This document shows, piece by piece, positions 1 through 6,123 of a DNA stretch of 6,550 bases. The stretch covers positions 1-6,550 of the forward strand of contig WQZT01000096.1 in assembly GCA_009780595.1 (NCBI GenBank). Direction: 5' to 3'. The translations under genes were made by a program, and so were the position numbers. Under the pieces are notes generated by a model, which was given only the letters and a program-made list of their open reading frames with translations, did no database searches and had not been told where the DNA came from. Origin of the DNA: Treponema sp. Its GTDB lineage: Bacteria > Spirochaetota > Spirochaetia > Treponematales > Breznakiellaceae. Positions within the stretch are counted from its first letter, which is position 1; each line of letters opens with the position of its first letter.

Positions 1-1668
1 CACCTGCGCCGCCCTTCCCGGAATGAAACGGGGATCGGCACTTTCTTCCACACGATACTCCCGCGCAATATAATAGAAAAGCGTTTGAATTTGGGCAGCG
101 ATAGTGTTGAAGTTTGCGTCTTTTTCGGCGTGGAGAAACCCCAGGTACTGACGTGTGAGTGAGCCGTAATTGTTAGCGTTGTCCAAAAGGGCAACTTTGC
201 CAATCTCGAAAATCCTGTGCGGATACAGAGAATGTCCTGACACAGTTTCACTCATCAGCAGAGAAGGGATAACTGAGTTGCGGACATATTCGTAGTTTTC
301 GGTCATCGGGTTGGAGATGCGAATAATTCGGCTCTCGCTCTCGTTGTTGCCGTTGCTACCACCGCCGTTACCATCAACACGCATCTTATCAACAAAATCC
401 TTGCGTGATCCCAGATAGTTGTAAATCATTTCCTGATACCCCATACCAACCATAAGATGTTTAACCTTGCGGCTGAAAAGCGTTATCGGGGTTAGCCGTC
501 CGACGGTAAAATCGCTGGGGCGCTCTGGTTTGAAAGAGGCAAGCCCGCGGCCAATCATCACATCCTCGGCAACATCGGCGGCGTGGAGAAAATCGTTGCG
601 GTACTCAGGCGGAAATGCCTTTACGCCGTCCTGCGTCTGCGTGTCGCCGCGCTCCGTCGCCAGAGTTTTTTCGGCGCGCACACCCATTCTGGCAAGAGCC
701 GCAACGCACTCATCGCCGTTAAGCTTTTCCCCAAGGAACTTTTCAACGCGCGCCAGCAAACAAACCACCGGCTCCTGAAAGTAATACGGCGTAACACAGT
801 TTTTGCCGAAGGGCGTGTCGAACTCGTAGACAACCTCGATAGGCTCAATCGTAAAACCGTTATCCGCCAAATCGCAAGCGACAATCGACGCCGCAAGTGT
901 TACCGCGCCAATATCCGTTCCGGTAAGCTCCACAAAAACGCCACTGTCGCCGACTTGCACAGCGCCAATATCGGCGGAGTTGATAATCGGCGGATACGAG
1001 AGCACCGCGCCGTTTGAATCGGTCAACAGCGGGTGAATGCTTTCGTGCTCCTGAATGAAGGCATACTCCTTGCCTTTCGGATGCTGCTTCAAAATTTCGC
1101 GGAGGGTAAGCGGGGCATCCCACTGGAGCGGCACGAAAGACACGCTGTCCGGCGCGACACCCTTGTAGACGATAGGCCATGCAATGGAAGCGGTGCGATA
1201 AATACCCATAGAAATAGTCCGACGCTTGCGGCCAAAGTTCCACGCCAGCTTTTCCTGCGTCTGGATAATGTCTTTGAGCATCGGGTCGCTGATTGCCTTG
1301 CCGGATGCGATAAAACCTGCCAAGTAAGGGCGCACCGCAGACACGCTTTTTTCGACAATCGCCTTGTGCTGCGCGGCCTTTATATCGCCGGGGCGAGAGA
1401 AGAATGGGTACGCGGGCATCTTCCCGCTGTTGTACACGCGGAGCTGGCGCGCGCAGCCAGCCGTTCCCCAGAGATCGGGGCGGTTGGTATCGTTCAGCTC
1501 GATTTTCATCACGCGCTCTGCAGCGGGCAGGTTTCCCCCGCCAGAGTCGAAGCCGCCATCCAGTTCCGCCTTGGCGCAGGTCAGGGCTTCCTCGAATTCT
1601 TCTTTGACGCTCCAGCGCTTTCCCGCAAGGGCGTAGAATACTTCTTCGTTGACATCGATTTTAGGCAT
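1..1668 (-). CDS. pheT: Phenylalanyl-tRNA synthetase beta subunit, archaeal type (3' end cut by window edge)
   Basis: This is the beta subunit of the alpha2-beta2 cytoplasmic enzyme that charges tRNA-Phe with phenylalanine; beta carries the editing and tRNA-binding modules. Reading from the ATG at 1668, 556 codons stay open to base 1. Visible parts in order are: a B1-like N-terminal segment with NRPDLWG (residues 62-68), the B3/B4 editing region (about 90-260), the B5 region (about 275-375, including the FPPEYRNDFLHAADVAEDV stretch at 352-370), and the catalytic-like module from about 390 (ISNPMTENYEYVRNSVIPSLL at 451-471, PHRIFEIGKVA at 483-493). The final visible residues, FIPGRAAQV, lie near the usual C terminus of archaeal-type beta chains, so probably only a few tens of residues are missing. 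The protein is much shorter than the roughly 800-residue standard bacterial PheT and lacks its N-terminal OB fold. An unusual Gly/Asn/Ser-rich insert sits at residues 431-447. The start overlaps the end of pheS by 8 bases. Confidence 0.95.
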   Translation of the reverse strand, partial: MPKIDVNEEVFYALAGKRWSVKEEFEEALTCAKAELDGGFDSGGGNLPAAERVMKIELNDTNRPDLWGTAGCARQLRVYNSGKMPAYPFFSRPGDIKAAQHKAIVEKSVSAVRPYLAGFIASGKAISDPMLKDIIQTQEKLAWNFGRKRRTISMGIYRTASIAWPIVYKGVAPDSVSFVPLQWDAPLTLREILKQHPKGKEYAFIQEHESIHPLLTDSNGAVLSYPPIINSADIGAVQVGDSGVFVELTGTDIGAVTLAASIVACDLADNGFTIEPIEVVYEFDTPFGKNCVTPYYFQEPVVCLLARVEKFLGEKLNGDECVAALARMGVRAEKTLATERGDTQTQDGVKAFPPEYRNDFLHAADVAEDVMIGRGLASFKPERPSDFTVGRLTPITLFSRKVKHLMVGMGYQEMIYNYLGSRKDFVDKMRVDGNGGGSNGNNESESRIIRISNPMTENYEYVRNSVIPSLLMSETVSGHSLYPHRIFEIGKVALLDNANNYGSLTRQYLGFLHAEKDANFNTIAAQIQTLFYYIAREYRVEESADPRFIPGRAAQV

Positions 1669-3295
1669 TGTTTGCAACCTCATCCTTCGTTCGTCGTAAC
1701 CTGACGCTTTCAATATCGTAGCTGAAAAGATCCCGCAGGTCGTTCAGCCCCAGCGCCATCAGCGCCATGCGGTCTATACCGATGCCCCACGCCGCCACTG
1801 GCACGTTCACGCCCAGACTTGCAGTTACCTCGGGGCGGAAAATGCCCGAGCCGCCAAGTTCGAACCAGCCAAGCACGGGGTGCTTGATGTGGACTTCCAC
1901 CGAAGGCTCGGTAAACGGAAAATAGCCAGGGACGTATTTAACTTCTTTGGCTCCAGCGACTTCGCGCGCGAAAATATCGAGCATCCCCAACAGCGTGCGG
2001 AGGTTTACGTTTTCGCCGAGAACGATGCCCTCGGTTTGGTAAAAGTCAGGCAGGTGCGTAGCGTCAACCTGGTCGTAGCGGAAACAGCGGACAATGCCGA
2101 AATACTTGCCGGGGATTTCCGCCTTCGGCAGGGTCTTTGCCGAAAGCACGGTGCCTTGACTTCGCAGGATCAGCCGCCGTGTGAACTCCTTGTCGAAACT
2201 GTAGTTCCAGCCCCGGCTGCCGGTTGAGCCACCGTTCTCGTGGGCGGCGGCTACGTTGGAAAGCCACGGCTCTTCTATCGCTTTAGCGAGCGCGGCTTTA
2301 GCACCTGGCGTACCGCCGCCGCTAATTCGGTATACATCGTGAATATCCCGCGCCGAGTGGAACTGCGGCATAAACAGAGCGTCGGAATTCCAGAACTCGG
2401 TTTCCACCAGCGGGCCATCGAATTCCTGAAAGCCCAGCGAGGCAAGTTTATCTTTCACATCCTCAAGAAACGCGACGTAGGGATTTGTCCGCCCCGGCAC
2501 AAGGCGGGTGGGCGGAACTTTTACGTTGTATGAGCGAAAGGTTTTGCCCTTCCATGTGCCCGATTCCAGCATTTCCGGGGTGAGGTTTCCGGTTTCATCA
2601 CCAGAGATTCCCGCCGCTTTCAGCGCCGCCGCCGCCGCTTCTGCCGGGACAGAGCCGTTCTCCGCAGTGGCAAATACAAACACAACAGTTTCTCGTTCTA
2701 CCTCGCGGAAGGCAGCATCAGCCGCTCCCCGCTTTTTGGAGTTTTTCGCGATGACATCTTTTTCATTGAGAGACAATTCCGCCTTTGCCAGCATCTGTGG
2801 CTCTTCTTGGGCGGCTTTGTCCAAAAGCTTCCGCAGAGTAGAAAGATTTCCTAAGCCTTCACCTGTCGCTTTGCCCGAGACGAAGATTACCTTTTTATCG
2901 CCGTCCATCGCCAGAACGCCGGACTTAGAAAGAGCGCCGAACGCGCTTCCAATGTCCTTTTGCTCCACCCCTAGCTCTCTTGCAATGTCTACAAGCCCAA
3001 ACTCGCCAGGACGCTCTCGCACAAGGGACAAAACGCGCTCTTCCGGCGTGCCGTTTTCCTTCCAGCCGCGCCCAAGCTCGGTCAGTTCAAAAAAAACATT
3101 CGCCTCGCGCCGTAACTCTGCGACAAGCCCCTTGCCCGCCAGCCATGAAAGCGCCTGGTTTCCGTTTCCGCTTTTTAGCCCCAAGTCTTTTTCGACTTTT
3201 TCAACCGTCAGTTCATCGCTCTTTTTGTAGGACAACAAAACCCGTACTTCAAGCGGATGAAGGTTTTTCACCGTGGTTTGAATATCAATACCCAT
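1661..3295 (-). CDS. pheS: Phenylalanyl-tRNA synthetase alpha subunit, archaeal/eukaryotic type
   Basis: This is the catalytic alpha subunit, a class II aminoacyl-tRNA synthetase that activates phenylalanine with ATP. From the ATG at 3295 it has 544 residues. The N-terminal part (about 10-140) resembles the winged-helix modules of archaeal and eukaryotic alpha chains. The catalytic core follows from about 265: SARDIHD (314-320), motif 2 with VRCFRYDQVDATHLPDFYQTEG (402-423), FELGGSGIFRPEV (478-490) and motif 3 GIGIDRMALM (504-513). Bacterial-type PheS is much shorter (about 330-350 residues) and lacks these N-terminal modules. The frame could be extended to a TTG at 3322, giving 553 residues. 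I prefer the ATG because the family's N terminus begins close to the LHPLEVRVL segment, and no ribosome binding site precedes either start. It is the first gene of the pheS-pheT operon, with its stop inside the pheT start region. Confidence 0.95.
   Translation of the reverse strand: MGIDIQTTVKNLHPLEVRVLLSYKKSDELTVEKVEKDLGLKSGNGNQALSWLAGKGLVAELRREANVFFELTELGRGWKENGTPEERVLSLVRERPGEFGLVDIARELGVEQKDIGSAFGALSKSGVLAMDGDKKVIFVSGKATGEGLGNLSTLRKLLDKAAQEEPQMLAKAELSLNEKDVIAKNSKKRGAADAAFREVERETVVFVFATAENGSVPAEAAAAALKAAGISGDETGNLTPEMLESGTWKGKTFRSYNVKVPPTRLVPGRTNPYVAFLEDVKDKLASLGFQEFDGPLVETEFWNSDALFMPQFHSARDIHDVYRISGGGTPGAKAALAKAIEEPWLSNVAAAHENGGSTGSRGWNYSFDKEFTRRLILRSQGTVLSAKTLPKAEIPGKYFGIVRCFRYDQVDATHLPDFYQTEGIVLGENVNLRTLLGMLDIFAREVAGAKEVKYVPGYFPFTEPSVEVHIKHPVLGWFELGGSGIFRPEVTASLGVNVPVAAWGIGIDRMALMALGLNDLRDLFSYDIESVRLRRTKDEVANNA
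1678..1687 (-). promoter_or_regulatory. Ribosome binding site of pheT inside the end of pheS
   Basis: On the minus strand AAGGATGAGG lies upstream of the pheT ATG, with GAGG nine bases from the start codon. It falls within the last codons of pheS. Together with the 8-base gene overlap (ATGCCTAA, bases 1668-1661) it suggests translational coupling, as expected for subunits needed in equal amounts. Confidence 0.6.
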
Positions 3296-3301
3296 TTTAG
3301 A

Positions 3302-3331
3302 ATAATAATATTTTTTGCCCAATCAGCACAA
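3302..3331 (-). promoter_or_regulatory. Weak candidate promoter for pheST, possibly giving a leaderless mRNA
   Basis: On the minus strand TTGTGC (3331-3326) is followed after 18 bases by TATTAT (3307-3302). Transcription from this -10 would begin almost at the pheS ATG (3295), which lacks a Shine-Dalgarno sequence. The -35 match is poor (3 of 6) and AT-rich boxes like TATTAT arise easily by chance, so this is only a suggestion. Confidence 0.2.
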
Positions 3332-3375
3332 TACCCGACAGCGGTAAAATCAAAACGCCTAAACCGAATCGGCAC

Positions 3376-3403
3376 TTGACATATTCTGCAATGCAAATAT
3401 ACT
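3376..3403 (+). promoter_or_regulatory. Sigma70-like promoter of the AAA ATPase gene
   Basis: A perfect -35 TTGACA (3376-3381) is followed after 16 bases by TATACT (3398-3403), five of six matches to the -10 consensus. The predicted transcription start is near 3410, exactly where the palindrome array begins. A protein bound to the array would therefore sit over the start region and could block initiation or clearance. Confidence 0.7.
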
Positions 3404-3411
3404 TAATGGAG

Positions 3412-3486
3412 TGAGTAATTTTACTCAGTTTATTGAGTAAAATTACTCAGTTGATTGAGTAAAATTACTCACACGACTGAGTAAAA
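3412..3486 (+). repeat. Array of TGAGTAA-WW-TTACTCA palindromes with exact 22-bp period
   Basis: Three 16-bp palindromes with perfect 7-bp arms (TGAGTAA / TTACTCA) and a two-base centre lie at 3412-3427 (centre TT), 3434-3449 (centre AA) and 3456-3471 (centre AA). A fourth, half unit TGAGTAAAA is at 3478-3486. All four begin exactly 22 bases apart, about two turns of the DNA helix, with six-base spacers GTTTAT, GTTGAT and CACGAC. The first unit starts at the predicted transcription start; the last ends against the ribosome binding site of the ATPase gene. This phasing is typical of an operator for a dimeric DNA-binding protein bound on one face of the helix. The array would also be transcribed into the leader, where it could form hairpins. 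Confidence 0.9.
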
Positions 3487-3489
3487 GGA
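3485..3489 (+). promoter_or_regulatory. Ribosome binding site of the AAA ATPase gene, fused to the last repeat unit
   Basis: AAGGA lies seven bases before the ATG at 3497, which fixes this start. Its first two A residues belong to the fourth repeat unit. A nearer ATG at 3492 is only two bases away and runs straight into a stop (ATG GTA TGA), so it is not the real start. Confidence 0.75.
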
Positions 3490-3496
3490 ACATGGT

Positions 3497-4699
3497 ATGA
3501 AATACGAACGGCCGCTTTTAAACATACTGATACAGAGAATTGTTGAGAAACGCAAGTTTATACAGGTTATTGCAGGGCCTCGGCAAACGGGGAAAACCAC
3601 GCTGTCCCGCCAGCTCTTTAACCAGACAAAATTGCTCTCCCAGTTTTACTCGGCGGATGACACCTCGCAGGTTGCCTCTGTTTGGATTGACCAAATATGG
3701 GAAGCTTTGCGCCTGCAAATGCAGATTAAAAAAGTAAAAGAGGCTGTTCTTTTTATCGATGAAATACAGAAGATTAGCAACTGGAGCGAGTGCGTTAAAA
3801 AAAACTGGGACAGGGATACAGCCGAGGGCAGAAAACTCAAGCTTGTTATTCTGGGTTCCTCGCGGCTTCTGCTTGAAGACGGCTTGTCTGAATCGCTTTT
3901 GGGGCGGTTTGAGATTAGTTATCTGGGGCATTGGTCGTTTGCGGAAATGAAAAAAGCGTTCGCTTTTACGCCGCAGCAGTATATATGGTTCGGCGGCTAC
4001 CCCGGCGCGGCGGATTTGATTAAAGATGAAAACCGTTTTAAAAACTACATTAGAAATTCCGTAGCCGAACCGTCTTTGGGCAGGGATATTTTAATGACAA
4101 CGAAGATTTCTAAACCCGCCCTGCTGCGGCAGCTCTTTGAAATAGGCACGCAGTACAGCGCGCAGATTCTTTCGTTCAACAAAATGTTGGGGCAGCTTGC
4201 TGATGCGGGAAACACGACAACGCTAGCGCGCTACCTCACGCTTTTGGGGCAAGCGGGGCTTATCGCGGGGCTGAACAAATACAGCGCCGCGCCCCTTGCC
4301 GAGAAGTTGTCGATTCCCAAGCTTCAGGTTTACAACACCGCCCTGATATCCGCGCTGCGGCTGGAATCGTTTTCGCAAGGATTTGGCGATCCCGGACTTT
4401 GGGGGCATATGACGGAAAGCGCCGTTGGTTCGTACTTGATCAATCAGGCAAACGAATACCCGGATATTAAACTGTACTACTGGCGGGAGAAAAACGCGGA
4501 GATGGATTTCGTGGTTAAGTACGGCAAGAAAATCTTTGGTATCGAAGTCAAAAGCAACACCGACAGAATTACCGCCGTAAATCGGGAAAAGTTTTCCGCC
4601 CGCTTCCCCGGTGCACGCCTTATCCTCGTTGGGGATTCCGGCATTCCGTTTGAGGACTTTATGCTTGCCCCTTTGACTGAAGTGTTTGCGGGTTTATAA
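3497..4699 (+). CDS. AAA ATPase with C-terminal DUF4143 nuclease-like domain (COG1373 type)
   Basis: This 400-residue protein is a predicted cytoplasmic P-loop ATPase; the biological role of this widespread family is not established. The N-terminal AAA domain has Walker A GPRQTGKTT (27-35), Walker B VLFIDEIQ (84-91), a sensor-1-like VILGSS (117-122) and SLLGRFE (133-139), whose arginine is a typical family residue. A middle part (about 213-262, ending TTTLARYLTLLGQAGLIAGLNKY) has the pattern of a winged helix. The C-terminal region carries WREKNAEMDFVV and GIEVKS, with E335, D337, E350 and K352 placed as in PD-(D/E)XK nuclease-like folds; whether it cuts DNA is unknown. The length is normal for the family and the frame is intact. 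It has its own promoter and is divergent from pheS. Paralogues of this family are often multicopy and patchily distributed, so it may be an accessory insertion. Confidence 0.9.
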   Translation: MKYERPLLNILIQRIVEKRKFIQVIAGPRQTGKTTLSRQLFNQTKLLSQFYSADDTSQVASVWIDQIWEALRLQMQIKKVKEAVLFIDEIQKISNWSECVKKNWDRDTAEGRKLKLVILGSSRLLLEDGLSESLLGRFEISYLGHWSFAEMKKAFAFTPQQYIWFGGYPGAADLIKDENRFKNYIRNSVAEPSLGRDILMTTKISKPALLRQLFEIGTQYSAQILSFNKMLGQLADAGNTTTLARYLTLLGQAGLIAGLNKYSAAPLAEKLSIPKLQVYNTALISALRLESFSQGFGDPGLWGHMTESAVGSYLINQANEYPDIKLYYWREKNAEMDFVVKYGKKIFGIEVKSNTDRITAVNREKFSARFPGARLILVGDSGIPFEDFMLAPLTEVFAGL

Positions 4700-4750
4700 A
4701 GCGCTTGCGAGGAAACCGCCAAACCCAAGCGAACGGATTATTATAATTGC

Positions 4751-4779
4751 TTGACGCAAAACTACCAAGATATTAAACT
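4751..4779 (+). promoter_or_regulatory. Probable promoter of the YeiH-type exporter gene
   Basis: TTGACG (4751-4756), five of six matches to the -35 consensus, is followed after 17 bases by TAAACT (4774-4779), four of six. The start of transcription would fall near 4786, leaving a short leader before the ATG at 4803. A perfect TATAAT at 4742-4747 also exists but has no -35 partner. Confidence 0.45.
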
Positions 4780-4787
4780 ATCAAAGT

Positions 4788-4795
4788 AAAAAGGA
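4788..4795 (+). promoter_or_regulatory. Ribosome binding site of the exporter gene
   Basis: AAAAAGGA is seven bases before the ATG at 4803 and supports that start. Confidence 0.7.
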
Positions 4796-4802
4796 TACGT
4801 AT

Positions 4803-5852
4803 ATGGTAGTTATTTACGTTTTGTTGGCTGTACTTATTACCTTGCCAGTAGCTACGCTTGCCTACTACAGCAAGAAAAACCTACCGGGAATTGTGCTGTG
4901 CTTTTCGCTGGCGGCGGCGGCGCACGTTCTGGGGCGCTTCGTGCCGCTGGCTGGCGGAGCTGTCGTTGCCATCGTGCTGGGCATTGCGCTCGCCAATTTT
5001 TGGCATTACCCGGCAGTGTTCAAGCCGGGCATTTCGGCAACTTCCAAACGCATGCTGCAATCCGCAATTGTGTTGCTTGGCTTTCAAATGAACCTGTGGC
5101 ACGTTGTGGCGCTCGGCAGCCGCGGCTTGCTCCTGATTTTCGCCGTTATTATTACCGCAGTTGCAGTCGCCTATTGGGTGGGCAAGGCGCTGCACATTCA
5201 GCAAAACGAGCAGATTATGATTGGGGTGGGAACTGCCATCTGCGGCGGCTCTGCTATTGCGGCGGTTGCGCCTGTGATCAAAGCTGATGAGCAGGAAATC
5301 GCTACAGCTATCTCTACGGTTTTTTTGTTCAACGTGCTGGCTGTTTTTATTTTTCCGTTTGCCGGTCATCTGCTTTCCATGGGGCACGAGCGTTTTGGCT
5401 TTTGGGCGGGCGCGGGAATCAACGATATGTCGTCTGTTGTAGCGGCGGCGTATTCGATGAGCCGCGAGGCAGGGGACACGGCAATGGTCGTCAAGCTCAC
5501 CCGCGCGCTGATGATTCTTCCGGTGTCTTTTATCGTAGCACTGATGCAATCCAAAAAAGCCAAATCGGGCGGCTTTAGCCTACTCAAAATTTTCCCGTGG
5601 TTTGTGGTGGCTTTTTTTGCAGCTTCTATTGTCAACAGTTTTGACATTATTCCGGTACACGTGAGCGCGCTGTGGGGAAGTATGGGCAAGTTTTTTATTG
5701 TTGCGGCGATGGGGGCGATTGGTCTTAATACGAACCTGCGCGGATTGATCCGGCACGGCAGCAAACCCATTTTGCTCGGCGGATGCTGCTCTCTCGCTGT
5801 CATCGTTGTTTCGCTCCTTATTTTGAGCCTGACCGGGCTTGTTAGTAATTGA
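4803..5852 (+). CDS. YeiH/UPF0324 family putative sulfate exporter
   Basis: This is a 349-residue inner-membrane protein of the YeiH family (PF03601, named putative sulfate exporter family; the true substrate is not settled for most members). Almost the whole chain consists of hydrophobic segments, about ten, beginning with VVIYVLLAVLITLPVATLAY. Family signatures are GISATSKRMLQSAIVLLGF (76-94), the GTAICGGSAIAAVAPVIKA stretch (143-161), WAGAGINDMSSVVAAA (201-216) followed by VVKLTRALMILP (229-240), and the C-terminal KPILLGG (321-327). Length and order of motifs match a complete member. The charged segment after GGSAIAA (KADEQEIATAI, 160-170) is also typical. The gene starts 103 bases after the ATPase gene, with its own promoter and ribosome binding site, so it is probably transcribed separately, although read-through is possible since no good terminator lies between. 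No sulfur-metabolism gene is nearby to support a substrate. Confidence 0.9.
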   Translation: MVVIYVLLAVLITLPVATLAYYSKKNLPGIVLCFSLAAAAHVLGRFVPLAGGAVVAIVLGIALANFWHYPAVFKPGISATSKRMLQSAIVLLGFQMNLWHVVALGSRGLLLIFAVIITAVAVAYWVGKALHIQQNEQIMIGVGTAICGGSAIAAVAPVIKADEQEIATAISTVFLFNVLAVFIFPFAGHLLSMGHERFGFWAGAGINDMSSVVAAAYSMSREAGDTAMVVKLTRALMILPVSFIVALMQSKKAKSGGFSLLKIFPWFVVAFFAASIVNSFDIIPVHVSALWGSMGKFFIVAAMGAIGLNTNLRGLIRHGSKPILLGGCCSLAVIVVSLLILSLTGLVSN

Positions 5853-5891
5853 GTCTTAAAGCCTTACTGCAGAAACACAGAAATCATTTTT

Positions 5892-5903
5892 AGGCTTAAG
5901 CCT
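5892..5903. repeat. Perfect 12-bp palindrome downstream of the exporter gene
   Basis: AGGCTTAAGCCT reads the same on both strands. It lies 40 bases after the exporter's stop codon. No T tract follows, so it is not a standard intrinsic terminator. A related sequence, CTTAAAGCCT, is found at 5855-5864. The rest of the 175-base gap (5853-6027) holds the tRNA promoter and nothing else I can identify. Confidence 0.4.
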
Positions 5904-5953
5904 GTAGTATCTAAGAGGAATTTTGAAAATTGATTTCCGCGCGAATACCCCAG

Positions 5954-5982
5954 TTGACCCTTCCCATACAGATTAGTAGAAT
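5954..5982 (+). promoter_or_regulatory. Promoter of tRNA-Leu
   Basis: TTGACC (5954-5959), five of six matches, is followed after exactly 17 bases by TAGAAT (5977-5982), five of six. The predicted start is near 5989, leaving a leader of roughly 40 bases to be removed by RNase P before the mature tRNA 5' end at 6028. Confidence 0.65.
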
Positions 5983-6027
5983 AAACATGCCGATATATAA
6001 CAAACGAAAACCTGTTGGGGGTTTCAA

Positions 6028-6110
6028 GCCGAGATGATGGAATGGTAGACATCGGGGACTTAAAATCCCCTGGCCGTAAGGTCATACGAGTTCGAGTCTC
6101 GTTCTCGGCA
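6028..6110 (+). tRNA. tRNA-Leu, anticodon UAA
   Basis: The cloverleaf closes fully. The acceptor stem is GCCGAGA (6028-6034) with TCTCGGC (6103-6109) and discriminator A at 6110. The anticodon stem is GGGGA (6054-6058) with TCCCC (6066-6070) around the loop CTTAAAA, so the anticodon is TAA at 6061-6063, reading UUA and probably UUG. The long variable arm TGGCC-GTAA-GGTCA (6071-6084) is the class II arm expected of leucine tRNAs. The T arm is ACGAG-TTCGAGT-CTCGT (6086-6102). The 3' CCA is not encoded (ACA follows the discriminator), so a CCA-adding enzyme is needed. Confidence 0.97.
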
Positions 6111-6123
6111 ACACAACCGACCA

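Noticed and set aside
1..1668. Suspected frameshifted pheT, because only short closed minus-strand ORFs are found in this region
   Set aside because: Reading from the ATG at 1668 gives 556 uninterrupted codons to the window edge; the gene merely lacks its stop codon within the window.
1033..1704. Plus-strand ORF of 223 codons
   Set aside because: It lies antisense to pheT, which has an intact frame with recognisable family motifs; it has no family resemblance of its own.
2508..3230. Plus-strand ORF of 240 codons
   Set aside because: It is the antisense shadow of pheS; its Ser/Pro-rich composition simply reflects the complementary frame.
3412..3486. CRISPR array
   Set aside because: The units are 16-bp palindromes with six-base spacers, far too short for CRISPR repeats and spacers, and no cas gene is nearby.
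4702..4731. Possible terminator after the ATPase gene (CGCTTG paired with CAAGCG)
   Set aside because: The stem has only six pairs around an 18-base loop and is followed by AACGGATTATT rather than a T tract.
4881..5549. Minus-strand ORF of 222 codons
   Set aside because: It is antisense to the exporter gene; its His/Arg/Asn-rich composition is the complement of hydrophobic membrane-segment codons.
5923..5976. Seventeen-codon ORF starting with TTG after AAGAGGA (5913-5919)
   Set aside because: The ribosome-site spacing is only three bases, the start is TTG, and it runs through the -35 box of the tRNA promoter. Nothing supports translation.
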